Shown in pieces: positions 26,503-39,538 of a DNA stretch of 64,000 nucleotides (its first letter is position 1; every line of letters begins with the position of its first letter). The notes beneath the pieces are model-generated. The model was not told the DNA's origin, made no database searches, and was given only the letters and a program-made list of their open reading frames with translations. Source of the stretch: Megachile rotundata. Lineage: Eukaryota; Arthropoda; Insecta; Hymenoptera; Megachilidae. The position numbers and the translations under genes were made by a program. Location of the stretch: contig NW_027473317.1 of the NCBI RefSeq assembly GCF_050947335.1, positions 3,906,001 to 3,970,000 of the forward strand, read 5' to 3'.

Positions 26503-29500
26503 ATTGCGATTGTATGATTGTGACTGTATGATTGTGATTGTATGATTGTCATTGTATGATTGTGATTGTATGATTATGATTGTATGATTGTGCTTGTATG
26601 ATTGTGATTGTGTGATTGTGATTGTATGATTGTGATTGTATGATTGTGATTGTAAGATTGTGATTGTGTGATTGCGATTGTATGATTGTGACTGTATGAC
26701 TGTGACTGTATGATTGTCATTGTATGATTGTGATTGTATGATTGTGATTGTATGGTTGTGATTGTATGATTGTGATTGTATGATTGCGATTGTATGATTG
26801 CGATTGTATGATTGTGATTGTATGATTGTGATCGTATGATTGTGATCGTACGATTGTGATTGTATAATGGTGATTGTATGATTGTGATTGTATGATTGTG
26901 ATTGTATGATTGCGATTGTATGATTCTGATTGTATGATTGTGATTGTGTGATTGTGATTGTATGATCGTGATTGTATGATCGTGATTGTATGATCGTGAT
27001 TGTATGATCGTGATTGTATGATTGTGGATGTATGATTGTGACTGTATGATTGTGATTGTTTGATTGTGATTGTATGATTGTGATTGTGTGATTGTGATTG
27101 TATGATTCTGATAGTATGATTGTGATTGTAAGATTGTGATTGTGTGATTGCGATTGTATGATTGTGACTGTATGATTGTGATTGTATGATTGTCATTGTA
27201 TGATTGTGATTGTATGATTATGATTGTATGATTGTGATTCTTTGATTGTGATTGTATGATTATGATTGTATGATTGTGATTGTATGATTGTGATTGTGTG
27301 ATTGTGATTGTATGATTCTGATCGTATGATTGTGATTCTTTGATTGCGATTGTATGATTGTGATTGTATGATTGTTATTGTATGATTGTGATTGTATGAT
27401 TGTGATTGTATGATTGGCATCGTATGATTGTGATTGTGTGATTGCGATTGTATGATTGTGACTGTATGATTGTGATTGTATGATTGTCATTGTATGATTG
27501 TGATTGTATGATTATGATTGTATGATTGTCATTGTATGATTGTGATTGTGAGATTGTGATTGTATGATTGTGATTGTATGATTGTGATTGTATGATTATG
27601 ATCGTATGATTGTGATTGTATGATTGTGATTGTATGATTGTGATTGTATGATTGTGATTGCATGATTGTGATTGCATGATTGTGATTGTATGATTGTGAT
27701 TGTATGATTGTGATCGTATGATTGTTTCTGTATGATTGTCATTGTATGATTGCGATTGTATGATTCTGATTGTATGATTGTGATTGTGTGATTGTGATTG
27801 TGTGATTGTGATAGTATAATTGTGATTGTATGATTGTGATTGTATCATTGTGATTGTATGATTGCGATTGTATGATTCTGATTGTATGATTGTGATTGTA
27901 TGATCGTGATTGTATAATCGTGATTGTATGATCGTGATTGTGAGATAGTGATTGTATGATTGTGGTTGTATGATTGTGATTGTATGATTGTGATTGTATG
28001 ATTGTGATTGTATGATTGTGTTTGCATGATTGTGATTGTATGATCGTGATTGTGAGATTGTGATTGTATGATTGTGATTGTATGATTGTGATTGTATGAT
28101 TGTGATTGTATGATTGTCATTGTATGATAGTAATTGTATGATTGTGATTGTATGATTGTCATTGTATGATTGCGATTGTATGATTGTGATTGTATGATTG
28201 TGATTGTATGATTGTGATCGTATGATTGTGATCGTATGATTGTGATTGTATAATTGTGATTGTATGATTGTGATTGTATTATTGTGATTGTATGATTGCG
28301 ATTGTATGATTCTGATTGTATGATTGTGGTTGTATGATTGTGATTGTATGATCGTGATTGTATGATCGTGATTGTATGATCGTGATTGTGAGATTGTGAT
28401 TGTATGATTGTGGTTGTATGATTGTGATTGTATGATTGTGATTGTATGATTGTGATCGTATGATTGCGATTCTTTGATTGCGATTGTATGATTGTGATTG
28501 TATGATTGTGATTGTATGATTGTGATTGTATGATTGTGATTGTATGATTTTGATTGTATGATCGTGATTGTATGATCGTGATTGTGAGATCGTGATTGTA
28601 TGATTGTGATTGTATGATTGTGATTGTATGATTGTGATTGTATGATTGTGATTGTATGATAGTGATTGTATGATTGTGATTGTATGATTGTCATTGTATG
28701 ATTGTGATTGTATGATTGTGATTGTATGATTGTGATCGTATGATTGTGATCGTATGATTGTGATCGTATGATTGTGATCGTATGATTGGGATCGTATGAT
28801 TGTGATTGTATGATTGTGATTGTATGATTGTGATTGTGTGATTGTGATTGTGAGATTGTGATTGTATGATTTTGATTGTATGATCGTGATTCTATGATCG
28901 TGATTGTGAGATTTTGATTGTGTGATTGTGATTGTATGATAGTGATTGTATGATTGTGATTGTATGATTGTGATTGTATGATTGTGATTGTATGATTGTG
29001 ATTGTATGATTGTGATTGTATGATTGTGATTGTATGATAGTAATTGTATGATTGTGATTGTATGATTGTGATTGTATGACTGTGATTGTATGATTGTGAT
29101 TGTATGATTGTGATTGTATGATTGTGATTGTATGATTGTGATTGTATGATTGTGATCGTATGATTGTGATTCTTTGATTGCGATTGTATGATTGTGATTG
29201 TATGATTGTGATTGTATGATTTTGATTGTGTGATTGTGATTGTATGATTGTGATTGTATGATTGTGATTGTATGATTGTGATTGTATGATTGTGATTGTA
29301 TGATTGTGATTGTATGATTGTGATTGTATGATTGTGACTGTATGATAGTAGTTGTATGATTGTGATTGTATGATTGTCATTGTATGATTGTGATTGTATG
29401 ACTGTGATTGTATGATTGTGATTGTATGATTGTGATTGTATGATTGTGATTGTATGATTGTGATTGTATGATTGTGATCGTATGATTGTGATTGTATGAT

Positions 29501-29871
29501 TGTGATTGTGTGATTGTGATTGTGAGATTGTGATTGTATGATTTTGATTGTATGATCGTGATTCTATGATCGTGATTGTGAGATTTTGATTGTGTGATTG
29601 TGATTGTATGATTGTGATTGTATGATTGTGATTGTATGACTGTGATTGTATGATTGTGATTGTATGATTGTGATTGTATGATTGTGATTGTGTGATTGTG
29701 ATTGTATGATTCTGATCGTATGATTGTGATTCTTTGATTGCGATTGTATGATTTTGATTGTATGATTGTGATTGTATGATTGTGATTGTATGACTGTGAT
29801 TGTATGATTGGCATCGTATGATTGTGATTGTGTGATTGCGATTGTATGATTGTGACTGTATGATTGTGATT
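26503..29871. repeat. 3.4-kb core of the macro-block, copy 2
   Basis: Partner of 17,907-21,275 at 8,596 bp. Private changes noted here are G at 28,789 (GGGATCG within a GATCG run), A at 28,941 and G at 29,351; at 28,473 this copy has the usual GATTCTTTG and the upstream copy has GATTCATTG. Confidence 0.9.
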
Positions 29872-29899
29872 GTATGATTGTGATTGTATGATTGTCATT

Positions 29900-30940
29900 G
29901 TATGATTGCGATTGTATGATTGTGATTGTATGATTGTGATCGTATGATTGTGATCGTATGATTGTGATCATATAATTGCGATTGTATGATTGTGACTGTA
30001 TGATTGTGATTGTGTGATTGTCATTGTATGATTGTGATTGTATGATTGTGATTGTATGATTGCGATTGTATGATTGTGATTGTATGATTGTGATTGTATG
30101 ATTATGATCGTATGATTGTGATTGTATGATTGTGATTGTATGGTTGTGATTGTATGATTGTGATTGCATGATTGTGATTGCATGATTGCGATTGTATGAT
30201 TGTGATTGTATGATTGTGATTGTATGATTGTTTCTGTATGATTGTGATTGTATGATTGCGATTGTATGATTCTGATTGTATGATTGTGATTGTATGATTG
30301 TGATTGTGTGATTGTGATTGTGTGATTGTGATTGTGTGATTGTGATAGTATAATTGTGATTGTATGATTGTGATTGTATGATTGTGATTGTATGATTGCG
30401 ATTGTATGATTCTGATTGTATGATTGTGATTGTATGATCGTGATTGTATGATCGTGATTGTATGATCGTGATTGTGAGATAGTGATTGTATGATTGTGAT
30501 TGTATGATTATGATCGTATGATTGTGATTGTATGATTGTGATTGTATGATTGTGATTGTATGATTGTGATTGCATGATTGTGATTGCATGATTGTGATTG
30601 TATGATTGTGATTGTATGATTGTGATTGTATGATTGTTTCTGTATGATTGTGATTGTATGATTGCGATTGTATGATTCTGATTGTATGATTGTGATTGTG
30701 TGATTGTGATTGTGTGATTGTGATAGTATAATCGTGATTGTATGATCGTGATTGTGAGATAGTGATTGTATGATTGTGGTTGTATGATTGTGATTGTATG
30801 ATTGTGATTGTATGATTGTGATTGTATGATTGTGTTTGCATGATTGTGATTGTATGATCGTGATTGTGAGATTGTGATTGTATGATTGTGATTGTATGAT
30901 TGTGATTGTATGATTGTGATTGTATGATTGTCATTGTATG
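29900..30940. repeat. Right part of the macro-block, copy 2
   Basis: Partner of 21,700-22,890, shorter by 11 units. It ends near 30,940, where GATTCTTTG replaces the GATAGTAATTG of copy 1. Confidence 0.8.
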
Positions 30941-32340
30941 ATTGTGATTCTTTGATTGTGATTGTATGATTATGATTGTATGATTGTGATTGTATGATCG
31001 TGATTGTATGATCGTGATTGTATGATCGTGATTGTATGATTGTGATTGTATGATTGTGACTGTATGATTGTGATTGTTTGATTGTGATTGTATGATTGTG
31101 ATTGTGTGATTGTGATTGTATGATTCTGATAGTATGATTGTGATTGTAAGATTGTGATTGTGTGATTGCGATTGTATGATTGTGACTGTATGATTGTGAT
31201 TGTATGATTGTCATTGTATGATTGTGATTGTATGATTATGATTGTATGATTGTGATTCTTTGATTGTGATTGTATGATTATGATTGTATGATTGTGATTG
31301 TATGATTGTGATTGTGTGATTGTGATTGTATGATTCTGATCGTATGATTGTGATTGTATGATTGTGATTGTATGATTATGATCGTATGATTGTGATTGTA
31401 TGATTGTGATTGTATGATTGTGATTGTATGATTGTGATTGCATGATTGTGATTGCATTATTGTGATTGTATGATTGTGATTGTATGATTGTGATTGTATG
31501 ATTGTTTCTGTATGATTGTGATTGTATGATTGCGATTGTATGATTCTGATTGTATGATTGTGATTGTGTGATTGTGATTGTGTGATTGTGATTGTATGAT
31601 CGTGATTGTGAGATTGTGATTGTATGATTGTGATTGTATGATTGTGATTGTATGATTGTGATTGTATGATTGTCATTGTATGATAGTAATTGTATGATTG
31701 TGATTATATGATTGTCATTGTATGATTGCGATTGTATGATTGTGATTGTATGATTGTGATTGTATGATTGTGATTGTATGATTGTGATCGTATGATAGTG
31801 ATCGTATGATTGTGATTGTATAATTGTGATAGTCTGATTGTGATTGTATGATTGTGATTTTATGATTGCGATTGTATGATTCTGATTGTATGATTGTGAT
31901 TGTATGATTGTGATTGTATGATCGTGATTGTATGATCGTGATTGTATGATCGTGATTGTGAGATTGTGATTGTATGATTGTGGTTGTATGATTGTGATTG
32001 TATGATTGTGATTGTATGATTGTGATCGTATGATTGCGATTCTTTGATTGCGATTGTATGATTGTTATTGTATGATTGTGATTGTATGATTGTGATTGTA
32101 TGATTGTGATTGTATGATTTTGATTGTATGATCGTGATTGTATGATCGTGATTGTGAGATCGTGATTGTATGATTGTGATTGTATGATTGTGATTGTATG
32201 ATTGTGATTGTATGATTGTGATTGTATGATAGTGATTGTATGATTGTGATTGTATGATTGTCATTGTATGATTGTGATTGTATGATTGTGATTGTATGAT
32301 TGTGATCGTATGATTGTGATCGTATGATTGTGATCGTATG

Positions 32341-32350
32341 ATTGATCGTA
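32341..32350. other. Register slip, -2 bases
   Basis: GTATGATTGATCGTATG replaces GTATGATTGTGATCG, losing GT inside a short GATCG run. GTAT positions go from 10 to 8 modulo 14 (32,280 before, 32,418 after). The homologous run near 35.94 kb is intact and one unit longer, so the loss is private to this copy. Confidence 0.9.
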
Positions 32351-33841
32351 TGATTGTGATTGTATGATTGTGATTGTATGATTGTGATTGTGTGATTGTG
32401 ATTGTGAGATTGTGATTGTATGATTTTGATTGTATGATCGTGATTCTATGATCGTGATTGTGAGATTTTGATTGTGTGATTGTGATTGTATGATTGTGAT
32501 TGTATGATTGTGATTGTATGATTGTGATTGTATGATTGTGATTGTATGATTGTGATTGTATGATTGTGATTGTATGATAGTAATTGTATGATTGTGATTG
32601 TATGATTGTCATTGTATGATTGTGATTGTATGACTGTGATTGTATGATTGTGATTGTATGATTGTGATTGTGTGATTGCGATTGTATGATTGTGACTGTA
32701 TGATTGTGATTGTATGATTGTCATTGTATGATTGTGATTGTATGATTATGATTGTATGATTGTCATTGTATGATTGTGATTGTGTGATTGTGGTTGTATG
32801 ATTGTGATTGTATGATTGTGATTGTATGATTATGATCGTATGATTGTGATTGTATGATTGTGATTGTATGGTTGTGATTGTATGATTGTGATTGCATGAT
32901 TGTGATTGCATGATTGCGATTGTATGATTGCGATTGTATGATTGTGATTGTATGATTGTTTCTGTATGATTGTGATTGTATGATTGCGATTGTATGATTC
33001 TGATTGTATGATTGTGATTGTATGATTGTGATTGTGTGATTGTGATTGTGTGATTGTGATAGTATAATTGTGATTGTATGATTGTGATTGTATGATTGTG
33101 ATTGTATGATTGCGATTGTATGATTCTGATTGTATGATTGTGATTGTATGATCGTGATTGTATGATCGTGATTGTATGATCGTGATTGTGAGATAGTGAT
33201 TGTATGATTGTGGTTGTATGATTGTGATTGTATGATTGTGATTGTATGATTGTGATTGTATGATTGTGTTTGCATGATTGTGATTGTATGATCGTGATTG
33301 TGAGATTGTGATTGTATGATTGTGATTGTATGATTATGATTGTATGATTGTGATTGTATGATTGTGATTGTATGATTGTGATTGTATGATTGTGATTGTA
33401 TGATTGTGATTGTATGATTGTGATTGTATGATAGTAATTGTATGATTGTGATTGTATGATTGTCATTGTATGATTGCGATTGTATGATTGTGATTGTATG
33501 ATTGTGATTGTATGATTGTGATCGTATGATTGTGATCGTATGATTGTGATTGTATAATTGTGATTGTATGATTGTGATTGTATGATTGTGATTGTATGAT
33601 TGCGATTGTATGATTCTGATTGTATGATTGTGATTGTATGATTGTGATTGTATGATCGTGATTGTATGATCGTGATTGTATGATCGTGATTGTGAGATTG
33701 TGATTGTATGATTGTGGTTGTATGATTGTGATTGTATAATTGTGATTGTATGATTGTGATCGTATGATTGCGATTCTTTGATTGCGATTGTATGATTGTG
33801 ATTGTATGATTGTGATTGTATGATTGTGATTGTATGATTGT

Positions 33842-33911
33842 GATCGTATGATTGTGATCGTATGATTGTGATCGTATGATTGTGATCGTATGATTGTGAT
33901 CGTATGATTGT
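33842..33911. repeat. Run of five GATCG units
   Basis: GATCG occurs at 33,842, 33,856, 33,870, 33,884 and 33,898. The homologous run in the downstream copy (from 37,440) has six, a direct case of run-length change between duplicates. Confidence 0.85.
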
Positions 33912-34942
33912 GATTGTATGATTGTGATTGTGTGATTGTGATTGTGAGATTGCGATTGTATGATCGTGATTCTATGATCGTGATTGTGAGATTTTGATTG
34001 TGTGATTGTGATTGTATGATTGTGATTGTATGATTGTGATTGTATGATTGTGATTGTATGATTGTGATTGTATGATTGTGATTGTATGATTGCGATTGTA
34101 TGATTGTGATTGTATGATAGTAATTGTATGATTGTGATTGTATGATTGTCATTGTATGATTGTGATTGTATGACTGTGATTGTATGATTGTGATTGTATG
34201 ATTGTGATTGTATGATTGTGATTGTATGATTGTGATCGTATGATTGTGATTCTTTGATTGCGATTGTATGATTGTGATTGTATGATTGTGATTGTATGAT
34301 TGTGATTGTATGATTTTGATTGTGTGATTGTGATTGTATGATTGTGATTGTATGATTGTGATTGTATGATTGTGATTGTATGATTGTGATTGTATGATTG
34401 TGATTGTATGATTGTGATTGTATGATTGTGATTGTATGATTGTGATTGTATGATTGTGATCGTATGATTGTGATTCTTTGATTGCGATTGTATGATTGTG
34501 ATTGTATGATTGTGATTGTATGATTGTGATTGTATGATTGTGATTGTGTGATTGTGATTGTATGATTCTGATCGTATGATTGTGATTGTAAGATTGTGAT
34601 TGTGTGATTGCGATTGTATGATTGTGACTGTATGATTGTGATTGTAATATTGTGATTGTGTGATTGCGATTGTATGATTGTGACTGTATGACTGTGACTG
34701 TATGATTGTCATTGTATGATTGCGATTGTATGATTGTGATTGTATGGTTGTGATTGTATGATTGTGATTGTATGATTGTGATTGTATGATTGTGATTGTA
34801 TGATTGTGATCGTATGATTGTGATCGTATGATTGTGATCGTATGACTGTGATTGTATGATTGTGATTGTATGATTGTGATTGTATGATTATGATTGTATG
34901 ATTGTCATTGTATGATTGTGATTGTGTGATTGTGATTGTATG

Positions 34943-37900
34943 ATTGTGATTGTATGATTGTGATTGTATGATTATGATCGTATGATTGTGATTGTATGAT
35001 TGTGATTGTATGATTGTGATTGTATGATTGTGATTGCATGATTGTGATTGCATTATTGTGATTGTATGATTGTGATTGTATGATTGTGATTGTATGATTG
35101 TTTCTGTATGATTGTGATTGTATGATTGCGATTGTATGATTCTGATTGTATGATTGTGATTGTGTGATTGTGATTGTGTGATTGTGATTGTATGATCGTG
35201 ATTGTGAGATTGTGATTGTATGATTGTGATTGTATGATTGTGATTGTATGATTGTGATTGTATGATTGTCATTGTATGATAGTAATTGTATGATTGTGCT
35301 TATATGATTGTCATTGTATGATTGCGATTGTATGATTGTGATTGTATGATTGTGATTGTATGATTGTGATTGTATGATTGTGATCGTATGATTGTGATCG
35401 TATGATTGTGATTGTATAATTGTGATAGTATGATTGTGATTGTATGATTGTGATTTTATGATTGCGATTGTATGATTCTGATTGTATGATTGTGATTGTA
35501 TGATTGTGATTGTATGATCGTGATTGTATGATCGTGATTGTATGATCGTGATTGTGAGATTGTGATTGTATGATTGTGGTTGTATGATTGTGATTGTATG
35601 ATTGTGATTGTATGATTGTGATCGTATGATTGCGATTCTTTGATTGCGATTGTATGATTGTTATTGTATGATTGTGATTGTATGATTGTGATTGTATGAT
35701 TGTGATTGTATGATTTTGATTGTATGATCGTGATTGTATGATCGTGATTGTGAGATCGTGATTGTATGATTGTGATTGTATGATTGTGATTGTATGATTG
35801 TGATTGTATGATTGTGATTGTATGATAGTGATTGTATGATTGTGATTGTATGATTGTCATTGTATGATTGTGATTGTATGATTGTGATTGTATGATTGTG
35901 ATCGTATGATTGTGATCGTATGATTGTGATCGTATGATTGTGATCGTATGATTGTGATCGTATGATTGTGATTGTATGATTGTGATTGTATGATTGTGAT
36001 TGTGTGATTGTGATTGTGAGATTGTGATTGTATGATTTTGATTGTATGATCGTGATTCTATGATCGTGATTGTGAGATTTTGATTGTGTGATTGTGATTG
36101 TATGATTGTGATTGTATGATTGTGATTGTATGATTGTGATTGTATGATTGTGATTGTATGATTGTGATTGTATGATAGTAATTGTATGATTGTGATTGTA
36201 TGATTGTCATTGTATGATTGTGATTGTATGACTGTGATTGTATGATTGTGATTGTATGATTGTGATTGTGTGATTGCGATTGTATGATTGTGACTGTATG
36301 ATTGTGATTGTATGATTGTCATTGTATGATTGTGATTGTATGATTATGATTGTATGATTGTCATTGTATGATTGTGATTGTGTGATTGTGGTTGTATGAT
36401 TGTGATTGTATGATTGTGATTGTATGATTATGATCGTATGATTGTGATTGTATGATTGTGATTGTATGGTTGTGATTGTATGATTGTGATTGCATGATTG
36501 TGATTGCATGATTGCGATTGTATGATTGCGATTGTATGATTGTGATTGTATGATTGTTTCTGTATGATTGTGATTGTATGATTGCGATTGTATGATTCTG
36601 ATTGTATGATTGTGATTGTATGATTGTGATTGTGTGATTGTGATTGTGTGATTGTGATAGTATAATTGTGATTGTATGATTGTGATTGTATGATTGTGAT
36701 TGTATGATTGTGATTGTATGATTGCGATTGTATGATTCTGATTGTATGATTGTGATTGTATGATCGTGATTGTATGATCGTGATTGTATGATCGTGATTG
36801 TGAGATAGTGATTGTATGATTGTGGTTGTATGATTGTGATTGTATGATTGTGATTGTATGATTGTGATTGTATGATTGTGTTTGCATGATTGTGATTGTA
36901 TGATCGTGATTGTGAGATTGTGATTGTATGATTGTGATTGTATGATTATGATTGTATGATTGTGATTGTATGATTGTGATTGTATGATTGTGATTGTATG
37001 ATTGTGATTGTATGATTGTGATTGTATGATTGTGATTGTATGATAGTAATTGTATGATTGTGATTGTATGATTGTCATTGTATGATTGCGATTGTATGAT
37101 TGTGATTGTATGATTGTGATTGTATGATTGTGATCGTATGATTGTGATCGTATGATTGTGATTGTATAATTGTGATTGTATGATTGTGATTGTATGATTG
37201 TGATTGTATGATTGCGAGTGTATGATTCTGATTGTATGATTGTGATTGTATGATTGTGATTGTATGATCGTGATTGTATGATCGTGATTGTATGATCGTG
37301 ATTGTGAGATTGTGATTGTATGATTGTGGTTGTATGATTGTGATTGTATAATTGTGATTGTATGATTGTGATCGTATGATTGCGATTCTTTGATTGCGAT
37401 TGTATGATTGTGATTGTATGATTGTGATTGTATGATTGTGATCGTATGATTGTGATCGTATGATTGTGATCGTATGATTGTGATCGTATGATTGTGATCG
37501 TATGATTGTGATCGTATGATTGTGATTGTATGATTGTGATTGTGTGATTGTGATTGTGAGATTGCGATTGTATGATCGTGACTCTATGATCGTGATTGTG
37601 AGATTTTGATTGTGTGATTGTGATTGTATGATTGTGATTGTATGATTGTGATTGTATGATTGTGATTGTATGATTGTGATTGTATGATTGTGATTGTATG
37701 ATTGCGATTGTATGATTGTGATTGTATGATAGTAATTGTATGATTGTGATTGTATGATTGTCATTGTATGATTGTGATTGTATGACTGTGATTGTATGAT
37801 TGTGATTGTATGATTGTGATTGTATGATTGTGATTGTATGATTGTGATCGTATGATTGTGATTCTTTGATTGCGATTGTATGATTGTGATTGTATGATTG

Positions 37901-38037
37901 TGATTGTATGATTGTGATTGTATGATTTTGATTGTGTGATTGTGATTGTATGATTGTGATTGTATGATTGTGATTGTATGATTGTGATTGTATGATTGTG
38001 ATTGTATGATTGTGATTGTATGATTGTGATTGTATGA
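34943..38037. repeat. 3.1-kb block duplicated at about +3.6 kb, copy 2
   Basis: Partner of 31,347-34,425. It ends at the GACTG unit near 38,037, where the upstream copy has GATTG. A private change is GACTCTATG near 37,580 in place of GATTCTATG. Confidence 0.88.
37440..37523. repeat. Run of six GATCG units
   Basis: GATCG at 37,440, 37,454, 37,468, 37,482, 37,496 and 37,510. Counterpart of the five-unit run at 33,842. Confidence 0.85.
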
Positions 38038-38990
38038 CTGTGATTGTATGATTGTGATTGTATGATTGTGATTGTATGATTGTGATTGTATGATTGTGAT
38101 TGTATGATAGTAATTGTATGATTGTCATTGTATGATTGTCATTGTATGATTGTGATTGTATGACTGTGATTGTATGATTGTGATTGTATGATTGTGATTG
38201 TATGATTGCGATTGTATGATTGTGATTGTATGATTGTGATCGTATGATTGTGATTCTTTGATTGCGATTGTATGATTGTGATTGTATGATTGTGATTGTA
38301 TGATTGTGATTGTATGATTGTGATTGTATGATTGTGATTGTATGATTGTGATTGTATGAATGCGATTGTATGATTGTGACTGTATGATTGTCATTGTATG
38401 ATTGTGATTGTATGATTATGATTGTATGATTGTGATTGTATGATTGTGATTGTGTGATTGTGATTGTATGATACTGATCGTATGATTGTGATTGTAAGAT
38501 TGTGATTGTGTGATTGCGATTGTATGATTGTGACTGTATGATTGTGATTGTATGATTGTCAATGTATGATTGTGATTGTATGATTATGATTGTATGATTG
38601 TGCTTGTATGATTGTGATTGTGTGATTGTGATTGTATGATTGTGATTGTATGATTGTGATTGTAAGATTGTGATTGTGTGATTGCGATTGTATGATTGTG
38701 ACTGTATGACTGTGACTGTATGATTGTCATTGTATGATTGCGATTGTATGATTGTGATTGTATGGTTGTGATTGCATGATTGTGATTGTATGATTGTGAT
38801 TGTATGATTGTGATTGTATGATTGTGATTGTATGATTGTGATCGTATGATTGTGATCGTACGATTGTGATTGTATAATGGTGATTGTATGATTGTGATTG
38901 TATGATTGTGATTGTATGATTGTGATTGTACGATTGTGATTGTATGATTGTTATTGCATGATTGTGACTGTATGATTGTGATTGTATGAT

Positions 38991-39000
38991 TGTGATTTAT
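38991..39000. other. Register slip, -1 base
   Basis: GTGATTTATGATT replaces GTGATTGTATGATT, one base short. GTAT positions return from 8 (38,942) to 7 (39,011) modulo 14, the same register as at the start of the window. Confidence 0.9.
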
Positions 39001-39410
39001 GATTGTGATTGTATGATTCTGATTGTATGATTGTGATTGTATGATAGTGATTGTATGATTGTTTCTGTATGAATGTGATTGTATGATTGCGATTGTGTGA
39101 TTATGATTGTATGATTGTGATTGTGTGATTGTGATTGTGTGATTGTGATTGTGAGATTGTGATTGTATGATTTTGATTGTATGACCGTGATTGTATGATC
39201 GTGATTGTGAGATCGTGATTGTATGATTGTGATTGTATGATTGTGATTGTATGATTGTGATTGTATGATTGTGATTGTATGATTGTGATTGTATGATTGT
39301 GATTGTATGATTGTGATTGTATGATTGTGATTGTATGATTGTGATTGTATCATAGTGATTGTATGATTGTGATTGTATGATTGTCATTGTATGATTGTGA
39401 TTGTATGATT

Positions 39411-39538
39411 GTGATCGTATGATTGTGATCGTATGATTGTGATCGTATGATTGTGATCGTATGATTGTGATCGTATGATTGTGATCGTATGATTGTGATC
39501 GTATGATTGTGATCGTATGATTGTGATCGTATGATTGT
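39411..39538. repeat. Run of nine GATCG units
   Basis: GATCG occurs every 14 bp at 39,413 through 39,525, the longest such run in the window; one more follows at 39,553. Each unit adds a GATC tetramer and a CpG, both absent from the consensus unit. Confidence 0.92.

Larger units (their letters stand above)
31347..34425. repeat. 3.1-kb block duplicated at about +3.6 kb, copy 1
   Basis: Matches 34,943-38,037. The spacing is 3,596 bp left of 32,343 (257 units minus 2) and 3,612 bp right of it (258 units), because this copy alone has lost two bases and one GATCG unit there. Landmarks: GAGATCG 32,156/35,752 and GATTTTG 34,312/37,924. Confidence 0.88.

Noticed and set aside
39411..39538. GATC clusters as Dam-methylation or mismatch-repair regulatory sites
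   Set aside because: They are runs of one substitution variant amplified with the unit, and nothing else suggests a bacterial genome. They are listed as repeats, with CpG content noted as the more relevant property.
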